64,000 nt of DNA from Archangium gephyra (GCA_003243425.1 QFQP01000002.1:1-64000), one strand, 5' to 3'. Positions 1 through 9,064 are shown, counted from the stretch's first letter. Program-made: numbers and translations. The notes: a model not told the origin generated them from the sequence alone.

Positions 1-1
1 C

Positions 2-1069
2 AGCGGTGACGCGCGCGGCCTGGTCGAGCTGTACGAGAAGCGCCGCGCCAACGCGACCGACGCGGCCGACATGCTGCAGTTGCTGCTGCGCATCGCGGAT
101 CTCCAGGAGTCGCGGCTGGCGAACTACTCGGCGGCGCTGCAGGCCTACGAGCTCGCGCTGCAGTCGGCGCCGGAGCTCTACCCCGCCCTTCAGGGCCAGC
201 TGCGCTGCTACCGGAAGCTCGGCGACTGGACCAACGCGCGCAAGACGGCGCAGACCATCGCGCAGACGGCTCGCGAACCGGCCACTGCCGTTGCGGCGCT
301 GCTCGAAGGCGGAAAGCTGGCGCGCGAACAGGAGCGCAACGACGAGATCGCGCAGCAGCTCTACCAGCAGGTCATCGACCGTGACGCGCTCCACGCCGAG
401 GCCGGCGCGGCGCTCGAAGACATGCTCGCCACCCGTGGTGGCGCGGCCGATCTGGCGCAGCTCCACGAGAAGCGCGGCGACGTGAAGCTGGCGCAGCGTG
501 ACCTGCCGGCGGCGGCCGCCGAGTTCTTCGACGCTGCGAAGATTCAGCTCGAAGGCGTCAAGAACCGCGAAGACGCGGTGGCGCTCATCGACCGCGCGCT
601 GATGGCGGTGCCCAATCACGCCGAGGCGCTCGAGCTGCGCGGCCAGCTGGCGCTGGAAGATCAGAACTACGCCGACGCGGCCGCGGCCTTCGCGGTGCGC
701 GTGCAACAGGGTGGCGACCCGAAGCAGCTGGCGCGCCTCAACCTGAAGCTCGGCGGGCTGTACCACGACCACCTCAGCGACATGACGCGCGCCGCGGCGC
801 ACCTGCAGACCGCGTTGTCGGCCGACCCCACGTCAATCGAAGCGCTGGAGCGCCTGGCCAACATCCACATTCACAGCCGCAACTGGACCGGCGCCGCCGA
901 CTGCATGCGTCGCCTGCTGGAGCTCGATCAGGGACCGCAGGAGCGCGCGCGTCACACGCTGACGCTGGCGCGCATCACCGACGAGGGCTTCGGCGACATC
1001 GCGCAGGCCATCGTGCACTACCGCAAGGCGCTCGAACTACCGCAAGGCGCTCGATCTGATGCCCGGTGA
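2..1069 (+). CDS. TPR-repeat protein, N-terminal piece (5' partial, frameshifted 3' end)
   Basis: The reading frame is open from base 2, so the gene begins before the window. The product is almost entirely helical, with repeated 34-residue-like units (for example YADAAAAFAVRVQQGG and AAAHLQTALSADP) typical of tetratricopeptide repeats, which mediate protein-protein contacts. The frame closes at 1069 only because a 19-bp tandem duplication shifts it: the last residues ELPQGARSDAR are out of register. Without one repeat copy the frame would run on into the next feature without a break, so the two pieces were one gene. No signal peptide can be judged because the start is missing. The partner and function are unknown. 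Confidence 0.8.
   Translation, partial: SGDARGLVELYEKRRANATDAADMLQLLLRIADLQESRLANYSAALQAYELALQSAPELYPALQGQLRCYRKLGDWTNARKTAQTIAQTAREPATAVAALLEGGKLAREQERNDEIAQQLYQQVIDRDALHAEAGAALEDMLATRGGAADLAQLHEKRGDVKLAQRDLPAAAAEFFDAAKIQLEGVKNREDAVALIDRALMAVPNHAEALELRGQLALEDQNYADAAAAFAVRVQQGGDPKQLARLNLKLGGLYHDHLSDMTRAAAHLQTALSADPTSIEALERLANIHIHSRNWTGAADCMRRLLELDQGPQERARHTLTLARITDEGFGDIAQAIVHYRKALELPQGARSDAR
1017..1054 (+). repeat. Perfect 19-bp tandem duplication causing a frameshift
   Basis: Bases 1017-1035 and 1036-1054 are identical (actaccgcaaggcgctcga). Nineteen is not a multiple of three, so the second copy moves the TPR frame by one base. Deleting either copy restores HYRKALDLMPGD, a normal TPR helix. 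The perfect identity suggests a very recent event, a slippage-prone site, or an assembly or consensus error. Confidence 0.95.
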
Positions 1070-2366
1070 CGCGGCCACGCTCGATCGCCTGGCGACGCTG
1101 TACGAGCGAACCGGCTCGCTGCCCGAGCTCGCGGTGATGCTCGAGCAGCAGGCGCAACAGGCGCCCGACGTGAAGAAGGTGGTGGCGCTCAAGCTCCGCA
1201 TCGCGTCGATCTACGCGCGCTCGTTGAACGATCCGCCGCGCGGCATCGCCACCTTGCGGCAGGTGCTGGAGCTCGACTCGTCACAGATCCCCGCGTGGGT
1301 CGCGCTCGCCGATCTCTACAGCCGCGACACCGCGTCGACGGCGCTCGCCATCGACGCGCACCGCAACATCATCCGCATCGACCCCACGCGCGCCGACAGC
1401 CTCCATGCGCTGTTCCGCTTGTGGGAGTCGCTGCGGCAGACCGACAAGGCCTTCTGCGCGGCCGCCCTGCTCGTCTTCCTGAAGCAGGCCAACGAGACCG
1501 AGAACGCGTACTTCGCCGAAGGCCGCAACCGGCTGAGCAACGAGCTCAAGGGCTCGCTGCAGGCCTCCGACATCTCGACGCTGCACCCGCCGCAGGCCCG
1601 CACGCCGGTGGTCGACGTGCTGCGCGCCATCGGTGATCAGTTCGTGAAATTGAACCCGCCGCAGTTCGAGCTGTTGGGCATCGACCGCAAGGCCGATCGG
1701 CTCAAGAGCGATCACGCGGCGTACAAGGCGCTGCAGACCGTCACCCAGTTGTTCGGCGTGAGCGAGTTCGAGGTGTACCAGGCGCGGCGCGGGCTCATCT
1801 TCCTCGAGACCACCGAGCCGCTGGGCGTGTGCCTCGGGCCCGACGTGGTGCGCCGCTTCAACATCCGCGAGCAGCGCTTCCTCTACGGCCGCGCGGCGAT
1901 GGGGCTGTTCGACAAGTCGGCGATCCTCCGCAAGCTGTCGCCCGGCGAGCTGGGCGACACCATCGGCAACTCGGTGCGCATTCACCAACCGCAGTGGGAC
2001 GGGCTCGGCCGCAAGAACGAAGACCAGTCCAAGCAGCTGCGCCGCGCGTACTCGCGCAAGGCGATCAAGCTGCTCGAAGACCCGGCCAACGCGGTGGCGG
2101 CGATGCCGAAGGTTCAGCTCGATCCCATCGTGCAGGCGTTGATGTTCGCCGCCGATCGCGCGGGCCTCGTGGTCAGCGCCGATCCGAGTGCGGGGCTCAA
2201 CCTGATGTTGAAGGAAGAGCTCCCCGCGAGCGCGCCGCGCCCCGAGACGCCCGAGGCCATCGCGCAGTCGGTTCAGCAGCGCACCGATCTCCGAGAGCTG
2301 ATGAGCTTCGCGGTGACCGACGACTTCTTCCGCCTGCGTCAGCGCGTCGGCGTGGCGCTGGGCTGA
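1059..2366 (+). CDS. TPR-repeat protein, C-terminal piece (continuation after frameshift)
   Basis: This 435-residue frame continues the upstream TPR protein. The first half keeps TPR-like helices (ATLDRLATLYERTGSLPEL, then TLRQVLELDSSQIPAW). The second half, from about residue 190, is a non-repeat domain with LLGIDRKADRLKSDH and RRFNIREQRFLYGRAAMGL. I know such domains only as the tail of large TPR proteins in myxobacteria, without an assigned function. The ATG at 1059 is internal to the ancestral gene, so translation from it is doubtful unless reinitiation occurs. The downstream gene starts only 3 bases after the stop, so the two are probably cotranscribed. Confidence 0.75.
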   Translation: MPGDAATLDRLATLYERTGSLPELAVMLEQQAQQAPDVKKVVALKLRIASIYARSLNDPPRGIATLRQVLELDSSQIPAWVALADLYSRDTASTALAIDAHRNIIRIDPTRADSLHALFRLWESLRQTDKAFCAAALLVFLKQANETENAYFAEGRNRLSNELKGSLQASDISTLHPPQARTPVVDVLRAIGDQFVKLNPPQFELLGIDRKADRLKSDHAAYKALQTVTQLFGVSEFEVYQARRGLIFLETTEPLGVCLGPDVVRRFNIREQRFLYGRAAMGLFDKSAILRKLSPGELGDTIGNSVRIHQPQWDGLGRKNEDQSKQLRRAYSRKAIKLLEDPANAVAAMPKVQLDPIVQALMFAADRAGLVVSADPSAGLNLMLKEELPASAPRPETPEAIAQSVQQRTDLRELMSFAVTDDFFRLRQRVGVALG

Positions 2367-2369
2367 GTC

Positions 2370-2792
2370 ATGGAAGTGTTCGAAGAGACGAAGCGCCTCG
2401 CCGCCGAGGCCGTGCAGCTGGCGTCAGCGCTGGGCAAGAAGCTCGACTTCAGCGAAGCGAGCGTCGAGGTCGTCGAGCAACTGCTCGCGCAGATCGCGCC
2501 GGAGTTCCCCCACCTCTCGGAAGCCGCCCAGGACCTCACCGTCGAGCGCTTCGGCTGCTACCTGCTGGAAGTCGGTCGCAAGGCGTTCAAGGGGCAGATT
2601 CAGTTCGAGCCTGAACGTCAGGTGCCGGTGCTGGTGGTCGGAGAGCCCGACTGCCGCATCGCCGTGATCACCTGGGAGAAGGTGCGCGCGCGACTGCTGG
2701 GCGACGAGCACGACAACATCGTCTTCTTCTGGGCGGGCTTCTCGACGCGCGCGAAGAAACGGGTCGCGGGCTCAGACGTGCTGGTCATGTGA
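2370..2792 (+). CDS. Hypothetical protein, 140 aa, downstream of the TPR gene
   Basis: The ATG lies 3 bases after the TPR stop, which implies one transcript and translational coupling. The protein is acidic, soluble and lacks a signal peptide. Residues 1-60 look helical, and residues 70-140 are beta-rich (VPVLVVGEPDCRIAVITWEK). I do not recognise a family. The position suggests a partner of the TPR protein. The 232 bases that follow (2793-3024) are GC-rich and hold no convincing gene. Confidence 0.7.
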   Translation: MEVFEETKRLAAEAVQLASALGKKLDFSEASVEVVEQLLAQIAPEFPHLSEAAQDLTVERFGCYLLEVGRKAFKGQIQFEPERQVPVLVVGEPDCRIAVITWEKVRARLLGDEHDNIVFFWAGFSTRAKKRVAGSDVLVM

Positions 2793-3024
2793 CCGCCCCC
2801 CTAAGCCGTTAGAATCACGACAAATCGACCCATCATCGTCGCGGCGAACCCGTGCCTTGAGGCGGCGGCACCGGGCACCGCGGCACCGGGCGGGTGTTCC
2901 AGCGTCGCGGGCACCTGCGTGCGCCACAGAAGACCAGGGCCTCGCGGTCGCGAGCCGGGGCGGCGACGCAGTGGCCGGCTGAAACACCGAAGCGGGAGGC
3001 CACCATCTGGGAACGGCCCACCCC

Positions 3025-3729
3025 TCAGCGCTTCGCGAGCCGGAGCATCTCGGCGACGCCCGCGTCTTCCGCCGCGAGCCTGCGGAGCAACCCGTACAGA
3101 CTGCCCCATCGCGCGCGCTGGGCGGCCACGGCCTCGTGCTCCTTCTTCGTCGCGGCGCGGCGCGTGCCCTTCGCGAAGCCCTGATCGCCGACCTTGCCGC
3201 TCAGCGCCTCCGCGTCGCGCTTCAACTGTTCGAGGCGTTCGCGCGAGACCCGGCGTTGAGCAAGCGCAGCGGCGACGACGCTGAGATTCAGCAAGGCCAC
3301 CGCGTCACTGGCGATCTCCGCGCGCACGGCTTCGTACGAAGACGAGCGGCGACGCCGCTTCGTGCCGTCCTTCACCTGCCGTAACGCGGCCTCGTTGCGC
3401 ACGATGCTCTCGAGGTGGCGGTCGACCGGCTGCCCCGCGAAGTCAGGTCGCATCGCAGAGACCGCGCGGACAATCGCAGCGTGCTCCTTCTGCAGCGCGT
3501 CGAAGGCGTCTTGAACGCGCGAGGTCGACAACTCGGCTTCGCGCTTCGCCTGCAGCTGCTCGAAGTCGAAAGCCTCCGCTCTGGTGCCGTGCTCGATGAG
3601 GCTCTCGATGTCCGAGAGCAGCCCGCCAAGCGCCTTCCACTTCTCGAGCACCTGCGGATTTCCGGCGATGTACTTCGCCGTTCGAGTCCTCGCGGCCACC
3701 ACCGAGTTGAAAGCCTTCACAGTCGCCAT
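3025..3729 (-). CDS. Hypothetical basic helical protein, 234 aa
   Basis: A strong Shine-Dalgarno (GGGAGGGG) lies just upstream of the ATG at 3729. The product is helical and charged, with heptad-like stretches at residues 60-90 and 165-215 that suggest coiled coils. A basic patch KRRRRSSSYE lies near residue 125. There is no signal peptide or membrane segment. It follows the CinA-like gene on the same strand by 42 bases and could share its transcript. I recognise no family. A nucleic-acid-binding role is only a guess from the basic patch. Confidence 0.65.
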   Translation of the reverse strand: MATVKAFNSVVAARTRTAKYIAGNPQVLEKWKALGGLLSDIESLIEHGTRAEAFDFEQLQAKREAELSTSRVQDAFDALQKEHAAIVRAVSAMRPDFAGQPVDRHLESIVRNEAALRQVKDGTKRRRRSSSYEAVRAEIASDAVALLNLSVVAAALAQRRVSRERLEQLKRDAEALSGKVGDQGFAKGTRRAATKKEHEAVAAQRARWGSLYGLLRRLAAEDAGVAEMLRLAKR

Positions 3730-3771
3730 TCGCCCCTCCCGTGCAGGCTGGAGGTTACACGACGTGAGCGC

Positions 3772-4503
3772 TCAACCTTCGCGCACGATGAACTTCGCGA
3801 GTGACGACTTGAGCGCGTCCGTCACGGCGTCGACTTCAGCGGCGTCGACGTGCTCGACGGTCAACTTCACGCGGTAATCGGCGTTGTCCCACGTGGGGTA
3901 CGAGCCGATCGCCACGTGCGGCTTCGACATCGCGACGGCATCGAGCGTCGCCGCAATTTCACTCTCACTCGCGTCGAGGAACAGTTGCCGCAGCACCACC
4001 GGCTTGCCCGGCAGCTCCTTGAGCACCGTCTCGAGGTGCACGCGGAACAGCTGCGGCACGCCCGGCAGCATGTAGATGCCGTCACACGCCAGCACCGGAA
4101 AGCGGATGTCTTCACTCGGCAGCAACCGGCTGCCCGACGGTGCTTCGGCCATGCGCAAGGCCTCCGGCGGCACGGCACCACGCGTCTCGAAGAACGAGCG
4201 AATGCGCGCCTCCATCTCGGGCAGGCGCACCACGTCGCGCTTCAACGCCAGCGACACCGCGCGCACCGTCACGTCGTCGTGCGTCGGGCCGACACCACCG
4301 CTGGTGATGATGAACTTCGTGCGGCGGCGACACGCGGTGAGCTGCTCGACGATCTCGTCGACCTCGTCGCGAATGAAATGCACCGACGCGAGCTCGACCC
4401 CGCGTTCACGGAAGCGGCGAATGAGCAGCGCAGCATTCGCCTCCGTCACCTTCGCGGTGAGGACCTCGTTCCCGATGATGACCGCGGAGACCGCGTTGCT
4501 CAT
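3772..4503 (-). CDS. CinA-type / molybdopterin-binding (MoCF) domain protein
   Basis: This 243-residue protein has the MoCF-biosynthesis fold seen in the N-terminal domain of CinA and in COG1058 proteins. Visible signatures are IIGNEVLTAKVTEAN (residues 8-22), ITSGGVGPTHDDVT (about 67-80) and MLPGVPQLFR (about 140). In this family the GGVGPTHDD loop binds the pterin or nucleotide. The C-terminal nicotinamide-nucleotide amidohydrolase domain of full CinA is absent, so this is the stand-alone short form. I chose the ATG at 4503 because it overlaps the upstream stop (ATGA). The longer in-frame extension is the antisense of the neighbouring gene. Confidence 0.85.
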   Translation of the reverse strand: MSNAVSAVIIGNEVLTAKVTEANAALLIRRFRERGVELASVHFIRDEVDEIVEQLTACRRRTKFIITSGGVGPTHDDVTVRAVSLALKRDVVRLPEMEARIRSFFETRGAVPPEALRMAEAPSGSRLLPSEDIRFPVLACDGIYMLPGVPQLFRVHLETVLKELPGKPVVLRQLFLDASESEIAATLDAVAMSKPHVAIGSYPTWDNADYRVKLTVEHVDAAEVDAVTDALKSSLAKFIVREG

Positions 4504-4853
4504 GCCGGGTCGAGACCCAGCGAGCGGCGCAGCTCGAGCAGCCGACCCAGCTGCGTGCGCTCTCGGGTGTGCAGCCGGAAGCCCATGGCCGCGCGCACCA
4601 GCGAGTACGTGAGCACCACCGAGCCGAGGCCGGCGGCCGTCATCCACCACTCGGGGTTTTCGTTGGCAAAGTCCCACCAGAGCTTGGCGGCGGTACCCAG
4701 CAGCACCACCGACCCGAAGAAGCTCACCGCGGCGTGCGCGAACTGGCGGGTGCTGTCGCGCGTCGAGAGGCTGCTCAGCACTGCGTCGTGTTCCGCTCGG
4801 AGGACTTCGTTCGCCATGGCGCGAGAGCCATTAGCGAGGGCAGCGGTTCTCAT
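4500..4853 (-). CDS. Small membrane protein with two transmembrane helices, 117 aa
   Basis: Two hydrophobic segments are clear: FAHAAVSFFGSVVLLGTA at about residues 38-56, and MTAAGLGSVVLTYSLVRAAM at about 70-90. A charged C-terminal tail (HTRERTQLGRLLELRRS) probably lies in the cytoplasm. The start at 4853 shares its A with the stop of the upstream zinc-ribbon gene (TGATG), and its stop overlaps the start of the CinA-like gene, so all three are translationally coupled. An alternative ATG at 4817 is possible. The function is unknown. The coupling suggests it anchors or assists its two neighbours. Confidence 0.75.
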   Translation of the reverse strand: MRTAALANGSRAMANEVLRAEHDAVLSSLSTRDSTRQFAHAAVSFFGSVVLLGTAAKLWWDFANENPEWWMTAAGLGSVVLTYSLVRAAMGFRLHTRERTQLGRLLELRRSLGLDPA

Positions 4854-5419
4854 CAAGCGTCGGGGTACGGAACGTCGTGACCGCAGTCGGTGCACTTCTT
4901 CCCTGCAGTCGCGGGTGCGCCGCAGGCACGGCACCGCACCTTCACGTCTTCGGCGTCGAGCAGCTTTCCGCCCACGACCTGCGGAACGATGATCACCGTC
5001 GGCAACTTCATGCCGCAGCGATCGCACAGCGTGCCCGCGGCCTGTTGATGCCGGCAGTAGCGGCAGGTGAGCGGCCCTTCGGGTAACGCGGTTCGCAAGC
5101 CGTCATCGGGAACGCGATCGACGGTGAGATCGGCGACGCGTTCGACGGCGACGTTGCCGACCGGTGCCGCGCGGTTCTGTTCGACATCGGGAATCGCCTG
5201 AACCGCGACGTCGACGTTGGCGAAGCGGCTGAGCTCGAGATCGCCCATGCGTTCGACGGCGATGTCTCCGACCTCGGCAGACAGCGTGGCTTCGAGCCCT
5301 TCGACGCGCTCTTCCCGCACCGGCGGCGGGCCGAGCCCGTCGAGGCCTCCGAGCACCTTGCCGCACACGTCGCACTCGAGGCCAAAGTCCTGCTGATGCT
5401 CGCAAACCGGGCAGATCAT
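4853..5419 (-). CDS. Zinc-ribbon protein, 188 aa
   Basis: Three pairs of CxxC knuckles are visible: CPVC/CDVC at residues 4-19, CRYC/CDRC near 120-134, and CRAC/CTDC near 163-179. The fold is therefore zinc-ribbon-like at both ends. The middle region (about 40-110) is acidic and built from repeated units of the type VGDIAVERMGDLEL and VGNVAVERVADLTVDRV, probably a low-complexity linker. It heads a coupled operon with a two-helix membrane protein and a CinA-like protein. Such proteins often act as adaptors. No specific function can be given. Confidence 0.75.
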   Translation of the reverse strand: MICPVCEHQQDFGLECDVCGKVLGGLDGLGPPPVREERVEGLEATLSAEVGDIAVERMGDLELSRFANVDVAVQAIPDVEQNRAAPVGNVAVERVADLTVDRVPDDGLRTALPEGPLTCRYCRHQQAAGTLCDRCGMKLPTVIIVPQVVGGKLLDAEDVKVRCRACGAPATAGKKCTDCGHDVPYPDA

Positions 5420-5434
5420 GAGACGACGACTGTA

Positions 5435-7963
5435 TCAGCCGACGCGCGCGAGCTTGAGACGACCTTCCCACCGTTCTTCGAGGGCCTTCACCAGGCGCGC
5501 GTGTTCCGGCGCTTCGAGTCGGGGGTCCTTCGCGACGATGGCGCGCGCTTCTTCCTGCGCCTGCGAGAGCAGCACCTGATCGCGCGCGAGGTTGGCGACG
5601 GCGAGCTCGGGCAGGCCGCTCTGACGCGTGCCGAGGAATTCACCGGGCCCGCGGATCTCGAGGTCGCGCTCGGCGATGACGAAGCCGTCGGTACTCTGTT
5701 CCATCACCGCGAGCCGTTCGTGCGCCTCTTCACTGAGCGCGTAGCCGGTGAGCAGCACGCAGTACGACTTCGCGGCGCCGCGGCCGACGCGGCCCCGGAG
5801 CTGATGCAGCTGTGAGAGCCCGAAGCGCTCCGCGTGTTCCATGACCATCACCGAGGCGTTGGGTACGTCGACACCGACTTCGATGACGGTGGTCGAGACG
5901 AGGAGGTCGAGCTCGTGCGCGCGGAACGCCGCCATCACCGCGTCCTTCTCTTCCTGCTTCATGCGGCCGTGGAGCAGGCCGACGCGCGCCTCCGGGAAGA
6001 TCGTCGCCAGCTGCGCGGCGCCCTGCGTGGCATCGGAGAGGTCGAGCTTCTCGCTCTCTTCCACGAGCGGGTAGATGACGTAGGCCTGATGGCCCTTCTT
6101 GAGCTCGGCGCGAACGAGTTCGTGCGCGCGGTTGCGGGCCTTCTCGGTGAAGACCCGCGTCTCGATCGGCGTACGCCCGGGCGGCAGTTCGTCGATCACC
6201 GACACGTCGAGATCGCCGTACATGGTCATCGCCAGCGTTCGCGGAATCGGAGTGGCGGTCATCACCACCACGTCGGGGCGAACGCCCTTGTCCATCAGCG
6301 AGTGCCGTTGAATGACACCGAAGCGGTGCTGTTCGTCGATGACCACCAGGCCGAGCTTCGAGAAGGCGACCGAGTCTTGAATGAGCGCGTGCGTGCCGAC
6401 GGCGATCTGCGTGCGGCCGCTGGCGACCGCTTCGCGTTGGCGGGCTTTTTCGCGGGCCGCGCCCCCGCCGGTGATGAGCGAGACCTCGACGCCCAGCGGC
6501 GCGAACCACCTCGAGAACGACCGGTGGTGCTGTTCAGCGAGAATCTCCGTGGGCGCCATGACGGCGACCTGGAACCCGTTCTGCACGGCGATGGCCGCGG
6601 CGATCATCGCGACCGCCGTCTTGCCCGAGCCCACGTCACCCTGAACGAGGCGGTTCATCGGCTCGGCGCGCGCCATGTCGCGGAGGATCTGCGCGACGAC
6701 CCGCGACTGCGCGCCGGTCAGCGTGAACGGGAGCAGTGACTTCGCTTTTTCCAGGTACTCGTCACGCACGTCGAAGGCGATGCCCGGCTGCACCTTCACG
6801 CCCTGCCGTCGCAGCGCCATGCCCAGCTGCAGGAAGAAGAGCTCGTCGAACGCGAGCCGCTGGTGCGCGAGGGAGGTGTGCGCATCGAGCGCGTCGATGG
6901 GCGCGGTCGGCGGTGGGAAGTGGAGGAACTTGAGCGCCTCGCCGAGCCCCATGAGCTTGAGCTTCGACCGCAGCGCATCGGGCAGCGGCTCGTCGATCGA
7001 CTCGGCGTACTTGTCGGCGATCTTGTACGCGAGCTCGCGCACCTGGCGTTGTTCGTGGCGCTCGAAGCCCGGGTACACGGGGACGATGCGGTTGAAGTGA
7101 ATCGGCGAGGTGTCGACGTCTTCCGCGGGCTCGATTTCGGGGTGTGGGATCTCCCAGCCAAAGTTGGTGGCGCGCACTTCTCCGGACGCCACGAGCCGTT
7201 TGCCTTCTGGAAAGCGGGCCTTCATCCACGGGCCGGTCTGAAAGAAGACCGCGGCGATGGAGCCGGTATCGTCGGCCAGCACCGCGCGGAACTGGCGACG
7301 GCGCCCCCACGTTTCTTCGGCGCGGCGCACGGTGGCGATGAAGGTGGCCCGCTCGCCCGACTGGAGCTGGGCGATCTTCTTCAACGTGCGGCGATCTTCG
7401 TAGATGCGCGGGAGGAGAAAGAGCACGTCGCCGGTGCGCAGCATGCCCTTCTTGTTGAGCATGCCGACCAGGCGCGGGTTGAGCCGGAAGCCGACGTTCT
7501 TGAGCAGCGTGGCCAGCGGCCCGGCGGCGGGGGCGATCGAGAGGATCTTCGCGGGGGACTCGTCGGGGTCCTTCTTCTTCGGCTTCTTCTTTGGCGCCCG
7601 CTCCGCACCGGGGGCGAGGGGTTTGGCGGGTTTCTTCGGCACCGCGGGCCCGGGTGGCGGTGTCGGCACCTCGCCCTGAACGTCGCCCCGGGGAGCAGCG
7701 GGGAGCACCGGGTCACCTTGAACGATCTTCAGCACCCGTGTGACCGACTCGCGGCGAAGCGCGACGTCGAGCGAATCGATCTTCTCGAGCTCTGCGCTCA
7801 ACGCCGCGACGACGCCGGGCGACACCTCGCCCCGCGCGCGCTCGATGGCTGCGCTCAACGTCACGCGCAGCCCCTTCACGGAGTTGAGATTCGCGAAGTC
7901 CCGCGCGCTCGCGAACTGGAGCGGGCGCAGCAGGACCTCCAGCGGGTTCGGCTTAGGCGACAT
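5435..7963 (-). CDS. recG: ATP-dependent DNA helicase RecG
   Basis: RecG remodels stalled replication forks and branch-migrates Holliday junctions. Seen here are the wedge/OB region (GERATFIATVRRAEETWGRR), Walker A (GDVGSGKT), the DEQHRFGV box that replaces DExx in RecG, motif III (MTATPIPRT) and motif VI (QLRGRVGRG), followed by the RecG C-terminal domain. At 842 residues it is about 150 longer than typical RecG. The extra N-terminal part (residues 1-150) includes a Pro/Lys-rich linker. The start overlaps the end of greA by 11 bases, so the two are cotranscribed. Confidence 0.95.
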   Translation of the reverse strand: MSPKPNPLEVLLRPLQFASARDFANLNSVKGLRVTLSAAIERARGEVSPGVVAALSAELEKIDSLDVALRRESVTRVLKIVQGDPVLPAAPRGDVQGEVPTPPPGPAVPKKPAKPLAPGAERAPKKKPKKKDPDESPAKILSIAPAAGPLATLLKNVGFRLNPRLVGMLNKKGMLRTGDVLFLLPRIYEDRRTLKKIAQLQSGERATFIATVRRAEETWGRRRQFRAVLADDTGSIAAVFFQTGPWMKARFPEGKRLVASGEVRATNFGWEIPHPEIEPAEDVDTSPIHFNRIVPVYPGFERHEQRQVRELAYKIADKYAESIDEPLPDALRSKLKLMGLGEALKFLHFPPPTAPIDALDAHTSLAHQRLAFDELFFLQLGMALRRQGVKVQPGIAFDVRDEYLEKAKSLLPFTLTGAQSRVVAQILRDMARAEPMNRLVQGDVGSGKTAVAMIAAAIAVQNGFQVAVMAPTEILAEQHHRSFSRWFAPLGVEVSLITGGGAAREKARQREAVASGRTQIAVGTHALIQDSVAFSKLGLVVIDEQHRFGVIQRHSLMDKGVRPDVVVMTATPIPRTLAMTMYGDLDVSVIDELPPGRTPIETRVFTEKARNRAHELVRAELKKGHQAYVIYPLVEESEKLDLSDATQGAAQLATIFPEARVGLLHGRMKQEEKDAVMAAFRAHELDLLVSTTVIEVGVDVPNASVMVMEHAERFGLSQLHQLRGRVGRGAAKSYCVLLTGYALSEEAHERLAVMEQSTDGFVIAERDLEIRGPGEFLGTRQSGLPELAVANLARDQVLLSQAQEEARAIVAKDPRLEAPEHARLVKALEERWEGRLKLARVG

Positions 7964-8444
7964 CCTCGAACTTCACGGAGAGCACTTCGTACTCACGATT
8001 GCCACCGGGGCTGACCACCGTCGCCACGTCGCCGACGGACTTGCCGATGAGCCCGCGCGCCACCGGCGAATTCACCGAGATCCACCGCTTCTTCAGGTCG
8101 GCTTCGAACTCGCCGACGATGCGGTACCCGACCTTCTTGTCGGTCTCGAGATCGAGCAGCTCGACGGACGCCCCGAAGAGCACCTTCTTCTGGCCCTTGA
8201 AGGCGGCGACGTCGATCACCTCGGCGCGGTTGATCCACGCGTTGAGGTTGCCGATGCGGCCTTCGATGTGGCCCTGCTTCTCTTTGGCCGCGTGGTACTC
8301 GGCGTTCTCACGCAGGTCGCCGTGGGCGCGCGCCACTTCGATCTCGGCAGAGATCTTCGGCCGCTCCACGGACTGGAGCTGCTTGAGCTCGTCCTGCATC
8401 TTCTTGAGGCCCGCGGCCGTCGTTGGAAATCGTTCGTCACTCAT
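7953..8444 (-). CDS. greA: Transcription elongation factor GreA
   Basis: GreA rescues backtracked RNA polymerase by stimulating cleavage of the 3' RNA end. The 163-residue product has the N-terminal coiled coil (AAGLKKMQDELKQLQ, then ARAHGDLRENAEYHAAKEKQ with the conserved acidic tip) and the C-terminal FKBP-like domain (GYRIVGEFEADLKKRWISVN, SPVARGLIGKSVGDV). I chose the ATG at 8444, with AGGAAG seven bases upstream, over a start ten codons earlier because it gives the usual family length. It overlaps recG downstream. Confidence 0.95.
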   Translation of the reverse strand: MSDERFPTTAAGLKKMQDELKQLQSVERPKISAEIEVARAHGDLRENAEYHAAKEKQGHIEGRIGNLNAWINRAEVIDVAAFKGQKKVLFGASVELLDLETDKKVGYRIVGEFEADLKKRWISVNSPVARGLIGKSVGDVATVVSPGGNREYEVLSVKFEDVA

Positions 8445-8512
8445 CGCAAACTTCCTTTCGCGAAAGCGGCGCAACCTAGCGAGCCGCGTCTGTCGGGTCT
8501 ACCCTTCGAGTC

Positions 8513-9064
8513 GTGTTGTCCGTCAAGGAACTCAGAACGCTCGCGACTCGCTTCACCGCCGCTCAATTTCGCGAGCAGCTGGGGCCTTTCGTTCTCATTC
8601 AGCAACCACCGCAGCTGGAAGTCGGCACGCCCTCGACGCAGATGATGGGCGCGCTCCCCGTCAACGTGCAGCGCACCACCGTCGCCCGGCCCGAGAAGGT
8701 CTCTGCCGGCGCGCTCGCCCTGCTCTTCCAGTTCGACGACCTCGTGGTGGCCTCGGTGCCGCCGCTGCAGGGCGTCGACGAGCTCAGCGTGGGCCGTCAA
8801 CCCGACAACGATCTGGTGCTCGACGACTCCTCCGTCTCGAAGAAGCACGCCCTGCTCCGGTGGGACGCGGAACACGACCGCTGCACCATTCAGGACCTCG
8901 GCAGCACCAACGGCACGTTCCTGAACGCCTCGATGCGCCTGCGCCGTGAAACGACGCTCAAGAGCGGCGACATCCTCTCGTTCGGCGAAGTGCAGTACTG
9001 GTTCCTGGTGACGCCGATGCTCTACGAGAAGCTCACGAGCAAGTCGCGCGGCTTCGGCGTCTGA
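8513..9064 (+). CDS. FHA-domain protein, 183 aa
   Basis: The C-terminal half (about residues 85-165) is a forkhead-associated domain: LSVGRQPDNDLVLDDSSVSK, then KHALLRWD and DLGSTNGTFLN with the canonical GR, S, H and NG residues. FHA domains bind phosphothreonine peptides, so this is a likely reader of Ser/Thr kinase output. The N-terminal 80 residues are unrecognised. Translation starts at GTG 8513. It is divergent from greA, with a 68-base shared promoter region. Confidence 0.85.
   Translation: MLSVKELRTLATRFTAAQFREQLGPFVLIQQPPQLEVGTPSTQMMGALPVNVQRTTVARPEKVSAGALALLFQFDDLVVASVPPLQGVDELSVGRQPDNDLVLDDSSVSKKHALLRWDAEHDRCTIQDLGSTNGTFLNASMRLRRETTLKSGDILSFGEVQYWFLVTPMLYEKLTSKSRGFGV

Noticed and set aside
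2793..3024. GC-rich gap with repeated cggcaccgggc units, considered as a regulatory RNA
   Set aside because: No hairpin with a T-tract, no conserved motif, and the open frames there are low-complexity Arg-rich; nothing can be supported.
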